DNA from: Aquificota bacterium
Lineage (GTDB): Bacteria; Aquificota; Aquificia; Aquificales; QOAS01
Reading direction: 5' to 3'
Length of the DNA: 43,866 nt
Assembly (NCBI GenBank): GCA_013154305.1
Contig: JAADCT010000001.1
Location: forward strand, 1-43,866
The notes below the pieces were generated by a model that saw only the letters and a list, made by a program, of their open reading frames with translations, did no database searches and was not told the origin of the DNA. The translations under genes and the position numbers were made by a program. The stretch's first letter is position 1, and every line of letters begins with the position of its first letter. Positions 38,478 through 43,866 of the stretch are shown piece by piece.

Positions 38478-40040
38478 ATGGGCGAAAAGGTTTACATATT
38501 CGACACCACCTTACGCGACGGCGAGCAGGCACCCGGCTTTTCGATGACCACGCAGGAAAAACTCCAAATGGCCCACCAGCTGGCGCGCCTCGGCGTCGAC
38601 GTTATAGAGGCCGGCTTTGCCGCCGCCTCCAAGGGCGATTGGGAGGCCATAAACCTCATAGCGAGGGAGGTAAAGGGTCCGGTAATCTGCTCGCTGGCGC
38701 GGGCGTTGGAAAAGGACATAGAGGCGGCCGCCTCGGCCCTCGAGCCGGCCGAAAGAAGGCGCATTCACACCTTCATAGCCACCTCGCCTATACACATGAA
38801 GTACAAACTTCGCATGGAGCCGGAGGAGGTGCTCGAGCGGGCCGTTCGGGCGGTGAAGTTTGCCCGAAACTTTACCGACGACGTTGAGTTTTCCTGCGAG
38901 GACGCAACGCGCAGCGAGCGCGACTTTCTCTACAAAATCATCGAGGAGGTCATAAAGGCCGGCGCCACCGTGGTAAACATTCCCGACACGGTGGGCTACG
39001 CCATTCCCGACGAGTTTTATCAACTCATTAAGGACATCAGGGAAAACGTTCCCAACGCCGACAAGGCCATAATTTCGGTCCACTGCCACGACGACCTTGG
39101 CCTGGCCACCGCCAACTCCCTGATGGCCGTTTTGGCCGGCGCCCGCCAGGTCGAGTGCACCATCAACGGCATAGGCGAAAGGGCCGGAAACGCCGCCCTC
39201 GAAGAGGTCGTTATGGCCCTGAAGGTTCGAAAGGACCGCTTTAAAGGACTCTACACCAGCGTAAACACGCCCGAGCTTTACAAAACTTCTCGACTGCTTT
39301 GCCGCATAACGGGAACCTTCGTCCAGCCCAACAAGGCGATAGTGGGCGACAACGCCTTCGCCCACGAGAGCGGCATCCACCAGCACGGCGTGCTGGCCAA
39401 GCGCGAAACCTACGAAATTATGAGGCCCGAGGACGTCGGCTTTCCCAAGTCGAAAATCGTTTTGGGCAAGCACTCGGGCCGCCACGCCCTCAAGGCCAAA
39501 CTCAAGGAACTCGGCTACGAGGTGGACGAGGAAACCCTCAACAAGCTCTTTGAACGCTTTAAGGCCCTGGCCGACCAAAAGAAGGAGGTCTACGAGGAGG
39601 ACCTCGAGGCGCTCCTTTACGAGCTATTTAGGACCTCCACCGCGGAGGACTACCTGAAGCTCGAACACCTGCAGGTTCAAACCGGCAGCAACATATTGCC
39701 GACGGCAACGGTGAAACTCCGCTTCCGCGGTGAGGAAAAAACCGCCACCGAAACGGGAAACGGTCCCGTCGACGCCGCCATAAAGGCCATTCAAAAGGCC
39801 ACCGGCGTCTATCCCAAGTTCGTCGACTACTCGATTAAGGCGCTGACGCCGAACACCGACGCCCAGGCCGAGGCGAGGGTGGTCATAGAGCTCGACGGCA
39901 TCAAGGCCAGCGGTCGCGCCAGCGACATCGACATCGTAAAAGCCAGCGTAAAGGCCTACGCCGACGCCCTCAACCGCCTCCTCGCCCGCAAGGAATACCT
40001 CAAGGCCAAACAATCCCTCCGGAGGGAGGGAACCGTCTAA
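38478..40040 (+). CDS. leuA: 2-Isopropylmalate synthase
   Basis: LeuA condenses acetyl-CoA with 2-oxoisovalerate, the first step to leucine. The 520-aa protein has the DRE-TIM barrel start 'FDTTLRDGEQAPG', 'SVHCHDDLGLATANSLMAV' and 'ECTINGIGERAGNAALEEV', 'HESGIHQHGVL', and a full C-terminal LeuA dimer domain (from about 400, 'SNILPTATVKLRF') responsible for leucine feedback control. The length fits true LeuA rather than homocitrate synthase. Citramalate synthase is less likely. It shares 2-oxoisovalerate with PanB in this window. Its TAA interlocks with the pabB stop (CTAA). Confidence 0.95.
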   Translation: MGEKVYIFDTTLRDGEQAPGFSMTTQEKLQMAHQLARLGVDVIEAGFAAASKGDWEAINLIAREVKGPVICSLARALEKDIEAAASALEPAERRRIHTFIATSPIHMKYKLRMEPEEVLERAVRAVKFARNFTDDVEFSCEDATRSERDFLYKIIEEVIKAGATVVNIPDTVGYAIPDEFYQLIKDIRENVPNADKAIISVHCHDDLGLATANSLMAVLAGARQVECTINGIGERAGNAALEEVVMALKVRKDRFKGLYTSVNTPELYKTSRLLCRITGTFVQPNKAIVGDNAFAHESGIHQHGVLAKRETYEIMRPEDVGFPKSKIVLGKHSGRHALKAKLKELGYEVDEETLNKLFERFKALADQKKEVYEEDLEALLYELFRTSTAEDYLKLEHLQVQTGSNILPTATVKLRFRGEEKTATETGNGPVDAAIKAIQKATGVYPKFVDYSIKALTPNTDAQAEARVVIELDGIKASGRASDIDIVKASVKAYADALNRLLARKEYLKAKQSLRREGTV

Positions 40041-41098
40041 GACCCCTTCAGGGCCCTTAGGAAGGCCTCCGCCTTCAGGAGGACCTCCCTCCACTCCCTT
40101 TCCCCTTGACTGTCGTAAACGACGCCTCCTCCCGCGTAGTAGGAAAGGAGGTTCCCCCTCAAAAGGGCGCTCCTTATTGCCACCGCGGCGCAAAAGTCGC
40201 CTTCGGGCAAAATCAGTCCGACCGTCCCGCAGTAAAGCTCGCGGCGGTGGGGTTCGAGTTCCCTTATTATCTCTACCGCCCGCCTTTTTGGTGCGCCCGT
40301 TACCGAAGCCGGCGGAAAGGTGGCCTTTAAAACCTCGCCGAAGGAGGCCTCCGTTTGGCAGGACACCACCGAAACCAATTGGTGGACCGTCTCGTAACTT
40401 TCGACCTTAAAAAGGTTTTCGACCCTGACCGTCCCGGGAAGGGCCACGCGCGCCAGGTCGTTTCTCACCATGTCGGTAATCATCAGGTTTTCGGCAAGTT
40501 CCTTTTCGTCGGAGAAGAACCTCCCGGGGTCCTCGTAGCTCGGCAGCGTTCCCTTAATGGGAGCGCTCTTTAGTAGGTTTCCCTCTTTGCGGAGAAAGAG
40601 CTCCATCGACCCTCCCAGGTAGGTAAAAAGGGGCGTTTCAAAGTAGGCCCCGAAGGGCACCGGCTGGGCCGCAACGAACCTTTCCCAAAGTCCCAGCGCG
40701 TCGCCCGAAAACTCAAAGTCGAAGCGAACGGTAAAGTTAACCTGATAAACGTCGCCGCTTTCGATGTAGCGCTTAATCCTTTCAAACCTTTGGAGGTATT
40801 GCTCCCTCCCGAGCGATGCCGCCAGAAAACGCCCGCCGAAGGACCCGCCGCGAAAGGGAACGCTTTCCTTTAAAACCGCAACGCCGAAGGGGGGCAGTTC
40901 CCCCCTTTCCGCCGGGAGGTTCAAAAAGGGAAAACCCCCTTCGAAGGTGGCAAAAAAAAGCAGGGTTTTCCCCTCCAGGGAGGCCACCTTTTTGAAGAAC
41001 TCCTCGGCGTCGTCGAAAAAGAACCACCTTTCGGCGGTCCAATAGGTTCGCCTCCCCGAAGGGTGAAAACCGCTTTCCAAAACGACCCGGCGGGACAT
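40037..41098 (-). CDS. pabB: Aminodeoxychorismate synthase component I
   Basis: PabB makes 4-amino-4-deoxychorismate from chorismate on the route to p-aminobenzoate and folate. The 353-aa protein has the chorismate-binding core: 'SGDVYQVNFT', 'PIKGTLP' with the lysine that marks PabB against anthranilate synthase, 'DMVRNDLARV', 'FPPASVTGAPKRRAVEII' and 'YAGGGVVYDS'. No glutaminase partner (pabA) or lyase (pabC) adjoins. The start at ATG 41098 has no Shine-Dalgarno sequence and lies 23 nt from the divergent speE ATG. Confidence 0.93.
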   Translation of the reverse strand: MSRRVVLESGFHPSGRRTYWTAERWFFFDDAEEFFKKVASLEGKTLLFFATFEGGFPFLNLPAERGELPPFGVAVLKESVPFRGGSFGGRFLAASLGREQYLQRFERIKRYIESGDVYQVNFTVRFDFEFSGDALGLWERFVAAQPVPFGAYFETPLFTYLGGSMELFLRKEGNLLKSAPIKGTLPSYEDPGRFFSDEKELAENLMITDMVRNDLARVALPGTVRVENLFKVESYETVHQLVSVVSCQTEASFGEVLKATFPPASVTGAPKRRAVEIIRELEPHRRELYCGTVGLILPEGDFCAAVAIRSALLRGNLLSYYAGGGVVYDSQGEREWREVLLKAEAFLRALKGS

Positions 41099-41121
41099 TC
41101 CGATTTTTAAAATTGTTGCTT
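41099..41121. promoter_or_regulatory. 23-nt bidirectional promoter
   Basis: Everything between the pabB and speE ATGs is TCCGATTTTTAAAATTGTTG plus CTT. TAAAAT (41108-41113) is 8 nt from the speE ATG. On the minus strand TTTAAA (41106-41111) is 7 nt from the pabB ATG. The -10 boxes overlap in one AT core and leave no space for leaders. Confidence 0.6.
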
Positions 41122-41964
41122 ATGTACGACATCCACTTTTTCGAAAGGGACCCTTACGCGCCCGTTCGCCACTGCTACGCCGTCAACAAGGTCCTCTATC
41201 ACACCAAAAGCCAATATCAGGAAATACTCGTTTTCGAAAATCCCTTCTTCGGGCGCGTGCTGGTTCTCGACGGCGTCGTTCAACTGACCGAAAGGGACGA
41301 ATTCATCTACCACGAAATGCTGGCCCACGTTCCCCTGATGGCCCACCCCGAACCCAAAAAGGTTTTGATAATCGGCGGGGGAGACGGCGGGACGCTGAGG
41401 GAGGTTCTCAAACACGAAGTCGTTGAGGAGGCCGTTTTGGTGGACATCGACCGCGAGGTCATCGAAACGAGTAAAAAGTTTTTCCCCAACCTCTCTAAGT
41501 CCTTCGACGACCCCCGCGCCATAGTGGTTAACGAGGACGGCGTTAAGTACCTGCAGGACTACGAAAACGAGTTTGACGTAATCATAGTCGACAGTACCGA
41601 CCCCGTAGGATTTGCCTACGCCCTGACCACCGAAGAGTTTTTCAAAACCGTCTTCCGCGCCCTTAAGGAGGACGGAATTTACGCCGGCCAAAGCGAGTCG
41701 ATACACTACCACCTCGACATCGTCCGAAGGTTTCAAAACAACCTCAAGGCGGTCTTTCCCGTGGTCGACCTTTACACGGCCGTAATACCCACCTACGCCG
41801 GCTATTGGTGGACCTTCTCCATAGCCTCCAAAAAACACCCCGTCCGCAAACCGGTCCGCGAAAAGACCTTTGAAACGCGTTATTATTCGCCCGTAGTTCA
41901 CGAAACTTCCTTTCTACCCGACGAACTCTACGAAAAGCTCGTCGTCAGGGGCGAGTGGCTCTAA
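41122..41964 (+). CDS. speE: Polyamine aminopropyltransferase (spermidine synthase family)
   Basis: The enzyme moves an aminopropyl group from decarboxylated SAM onto a polyamine. I use ATG 41122 (280 aa), since the listed TTG adds two residues before it with no support. Motifs are '[24 protein letters not shown]' (in part [14 protein letters not shown]), the SAM-binding '[13 protein letters not shown]', 'VDIDREVIE' and '[12 protein letters not shown]'. In thermophiles such enzymes may use agmatine or make long polyamines; specificity cannot be read from sequence here. speD is not in the window. Confidence 0.94.
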   Translation: MYDIHFFERDPYAPVRHCYAVNKVLYHTKSQYQEILVFENPFFGRVLVLDGVVQLTERDEFIYHEMLAHVPLMAHPEPKKVLIIGGGDGGTLREVLKHEVVEEAVLVDIDREVIETSKKFFPNLSKSFDDPRAIVVNEDGVKYLQDYENEFDVIIVDSTDPVGFAYALTTEEFFKTVFRALKEDGIYAGQSESIHYHLDIVRRFQNNLKAVFPVVDLYTAVIPTYAGYWWTFSIASKKHPVRKPVREKTFETRYYSPVVHETSFLPDELYEKLVVRGEWL

Positions 41965-41996
41965 GGCCACCGCCTTCTGTTAAACTAAGTTTCCCG

Positions 41997-42461
41997 ATGT
42001 CCGAAACCTTCGTAATGGATATCAACAAGATTATGGAATACCTCCCCCACCGCTATCCCTTTCTTCTGGTCGACCGCATTTTGGAAATAGAGGTTCCGAA
42101 AAGAATAGTGGGACTAAAAAACGTTACCTTCAACGAACCCCAATTTACGGGTCACTTTCCCACCCTGCCCATATTTCCGGGAGTCTTGATTCTCGAGGCC
42201 ATGGCCCAGGTGGGGGGCATTCTCCTTATCGAGAGCCTCGGCCTTGAAATAGGCAAGTACGCCATCCTTTACGCCGGCGTCGACGGCGCCCGCTTTAAAA
42301 GGCCCGTAACGCCCGGCGACACGATGATTATCGAAATGGAGGCCATCGTTCTTAAAAAACGCCTGTCAAAGATGAAGGGCGTCGTTCGCGTCGACGGTAA
42401 GGTGGCCGCCGAGGCCACCATAATGGCCTCCGTAACCGAAACCGACAAACTTAAAAAATGA
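41997..42461 (+). CDS. fabZ: 3-hydroxyacyl-[acyl-carrier-protein] dehydratase FabZ
   Basis: FabZ removes water from 3-hydroxyacyl-ACP in fatty acid elongation. I start at ATG 41997 (154 aa). The hot-dog-fold motifs are '[17 protein letters not shown]' and '[20 protein letters not shown]' with the catalytic His and Glu. TAAACT lies 10 nt before the ATG, with no Shine-Dalgarno sequence. The stop overlaps the next ATG as ATGA. accA, also for fatty acids, lies on the opposite strand just beyond. Confidence 0.96.
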   Translation: MSETFVMDINKIMEYLPHRYPFLLVDRILEIEVPKRIVGLKNVTFNEPQFTGHFPTLPIFPGVLILEAMAQVGGILLIESLGLEIGKYAILYAGVDGARFKRPVTPGDTMIIEMEAIVLKKRLSKMKGVVRVDGKVAAEATIMASVTETDKLKK

Positions 42462-42784
42462 AACTCCGCTACAAAGTTTGGTTCGAAAAGGACGGTAAGC
42501 CCCTTCTGAGTTCGGGAAAGTACGAACTCCTTAAGCAGATAGAAAAAACCGGTTCCATCAAGAGGGCCGCCGCCTCCCTCGGAATTCCCTACAAAAAGGC
42601 CCACCTTTACGTAAAGCTCCTCGAGGAGCGCTTCGGAAAACCCCTCTTTCACCGCGAAAGGGGTAAGGGAACCACCCTCACCCCCGAAGGTCGAAAACTT
42701 CTCGAAACCTACGAAAGGGTCCTGAAGGCCTTCGACGAACTGGCGGGGCGGTTGGAAAAACTCCTACCCCCCGACCGGGACTAA
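42458..42784 (+). CDS. ModE-type winged helix-turn-helix DNA-binding protein
   Basis: The 108-aa protein matches the N-terminal domain of ModE: '[50 protein letters not shown]', seen in part as [17 protein letters not shown], is a LysR/ModE-style helix-turn-helix. The molybdate-binding Mop domains are missing, so it may be a stand-alone regulator with another signal. It starts within the fabZ stop (ATGA), so translation is coupled. The last 21 nt overlap the accA end on the other strand. Its targets are unknown; no molybdate transport gene is here. Confidence 0.85.
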   Translation: MKLRYKVWFEKDGKPLLSSGKYELLKQIEKTGSIKRAAASLGIPYKKAHLYVKLLEERFGKPLFHRERGKGTTLTPEGRKLLETYERVLKAFDELAGRLEKLLPPDRD

Positions 42785-43729
42785 CTCGAAAACTCCCATC
42801 CGGGTAAACTTCTCAAACCTTTCCTTTAGCAGTTCCTCAACCGGCTTTTTAACCAACTCGTTCAAGGTTTTCTTCAAACAAAACTTCAAAACGCGGGCGG
42901 TGGCCTGCGGTTCAACGTGGGCCGCCCCGTAGGGCTCCGGAATTATCCCGTCTATTATGCCGAGCCTCAAAAGCTCGTCCGCCGTTAGCTTGAGGGCCTC
43001 GGCCGCCTTTTCGACCGCCTTTTGGTCCTTCCAGAGAATGGCGGCGCAACCTTCGGGCGAGATGACCGAATAAACGGCGTTTTCCAGCATGTAGACGCGG
43101 TCGGCAACCGCCAACGCCAGGGCTCCGCCCGAACCGCCTTCGCCGATAATCACCGAAACGGTAGGCGTTCTAAGGTAGGCCATGGCGTAGATGCTGTCGG
43201 CTATGGCCTTGGCCTGGTTGTGTTCCTCCGCCTCAACGCCCGGAAAGGCGCCCGGCGTGTCGACGAAAGTCACGACCGGCAGTCCGAAGTGTTCGGCCAA
43301 CTTCATTATTCGAACCGCTTTACGGTAGCCCTCCGGGTTGGGCATTCCGAAGTTGCGCCGCATGCGCTCTTTGGTGTCGCGCCCTTTTTCGTGGCCGATA
43401 ACCGCAACCGGTTTTCCGTAAAAGTAGCCGATACCCGCAACGATGGCCGGGTCGTCACCGCAAAAGCGGTCACCGTGAAGCTCCCTAAAGTTTTCAAAAA
43501 TCAGGTCGATGTAATCGCGGGTGTGGGGCCTTTGGGGATGGCGCGCCAGCTGAACCTTTTCCCAAGCCGTCAAACCCTTAAAAAACTCCTTTACCTTTCG
43601 ACGGTATTCCCTTTGAAGGGCCCGCAGTTCGGCCTCGACCTCCTTCTTTCCGGCGTAAAACTGCGTCTTGAGCTTCTCTACTTTCGCCTTGAGGTCGGCT
43701 ACGACCTTGTCCACCTTCTTAAGGTCCAT
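42764..43729 (-). CDS. accA: Acetyl-CoA carboxylase carboxyltransferase subunit alpha
   Basis: AccA with AccD moves carboxyl from carboxybiotin to acetyl-CoA, giving malonyl-CoA. I start at ATG 43729 (321 aa); the earlier ORF extension is not protein-like. Motifs are the N-terminal coiled segment ('LKAKVEKLKTQFYAGKKEVEAEL', in part LKAKVEKLKTQ), 'RPHTRDYIDLIFENFRELHGDR' (in part RPHTRDYIDLIF), 'GRDTKERMRRNFGMPNPEGYRKA' (in part MRRNFGMPNPEGYR), 'IGEGGSGGALALA' and 'SPEGCAAILWKD'. Biotin is loaded by BirA, also in this window. CAAAAT lies 8 nt before the ATG; there is no Shine-Dalgarno sequence. Confidence 0.96.
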   Translation of the reverse strand: MDLKKVDKVVADLKAKVEKLKTQFYAGKKEVEAELRALQREYRRKVKEFFKGLTAWEKVQLARHPQRPHTRDYIDLIFENFRELHGDRFCGDDPAIVAGIGYFYGKPVAVIGHEKGRDTKERMRRNFGMPNPEGYRKAVRIMKLAEHFGLPVVTFVDTPGAFPGVEAEEHNQAKAIADSIYAMAYLRTPTVSVIIGEGGSGGALALAVADRVYMLENAVYSVISPEGCAAILWKDQKAVEKAAEALKLTADELLRLGIIDGIIPEPYGAAHVEPQATARVLKFCLKKTLNELVKKPVEELLKERFEKFTRMGVFELVPVGG

Positions 43730-43747
43730 TGGAATAAATTTTGCAAT

Positions 43748-43784
43748 CCCGCCGCGGAAGAAACTTCCTTTCACCTCCGGCGGG
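43748..43784. repeat. Nested inverted repeat upstream of accA
   Basis: CCCGCCG pairs with CGGCGGG (outer), enclosing GGAAG-AAA-CTTCC (inner). It lies just upstream of the accA promoter. No U tract follows on the plus strand. It may end an upstream minus-strand transcript or act in regulation. The rest of 43730-43866 shows no gene. Confidence 0.4.
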
Positions 43785-43866
43785 ACCCGGCGAAACCGAC
43801 CGGAAAACGGACGCGGTCGAAGATACCCCTGAAGGAGCCTCTTTCTTTTTCTCACCGAATTCGGGA

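Overview
The window looks like a chromosomal segment of a thermophilic, Gram-negative, chemolithoautotrophic-type bacterium. The best guess is Aquificota, near Thermovibrio and other Desulfurobacteriaceae, judged from protein style only: charge-rich proteins, a zinc-containing ATP sulfurylase, inositol-1-phosphate synthase and AmrS. LPS-type glycosyltransferase, SpoIID/LytB protein, PilB and SecY fit a diderm. No phage, insertion sequence, CRISPR array or rRNA was seen. Coding density is very high; only one stretch over 300 bp lacks a gene (19973-20336).

Layout. 1-0.8 kb: C-terminal part of a wHTH-repeat protein. 0.8-10 kb (minus strand): GT39 glycosyltransferase, secY, galE, sulfotransferase, then sat, cysC, an SLC13-type permease with two RCK_C domains, and cysQ. 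Together these cover sulfate uptake, APS and PAPS synthesis, sulfate transfer and PAP removal, with no PAPS reductase, so I read them as a sulfation module. 10-20 kb: birA, a YdjM-like hydrolase and gcvH; then tatD, a CcsA/HemX-like protein, dnaX, a secreted unknown and a membrane thioredoxin; then a stand-alone rpsQ, an MBL hydrolase, a heptosyltransferase, a topoisomerase lacking its catalytic-tyrosine region, and amrS. 20-28 kb: a structured non-coding region, yebC, lipA and a double-HD protein facing rho; then mnmE, a 38-aa membrane peptide, tRNA-Leu(CAG), rplY and prs. 28-43.9 kb: DUF72, SpoIID/LytB, an unknown, pilB-panB, an M20 amidohydrolase, a 35-aa membrane peptide, an extended QueH, ino1, a GCS2-type ligase, leuA, pabB, speE, fabZ, a ModE-type wHTH and accA.

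Expression signals. About 28 start codons, including many inside same-strand runs, have no Shine-Dalgarno sequence but have a -10-like hexamer 5-14 nt upstream, which points to leaderless or nearly leaderless mRNAs. In several cases the -10 overlaps the stop codon of the preceding gene. Two divergent pairs are separated by only 23-24 nt. Four convergent pairs share interlocked stop codons. Good Shine-Dalgarno sequences occur at galE, sat, rho, rplY and rpsQ, so both initiation modes coexist.

Whole-window signal. Reading every line by eye, I found GATC once in 43.9 kb (about 170 expected at equal base frequencies), and that copy lies inside tRNA-Leu. This suggests strong, long-term selection against GATC, for example by restriction. 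All family calls are from motif recognition by eye; no database search was run.
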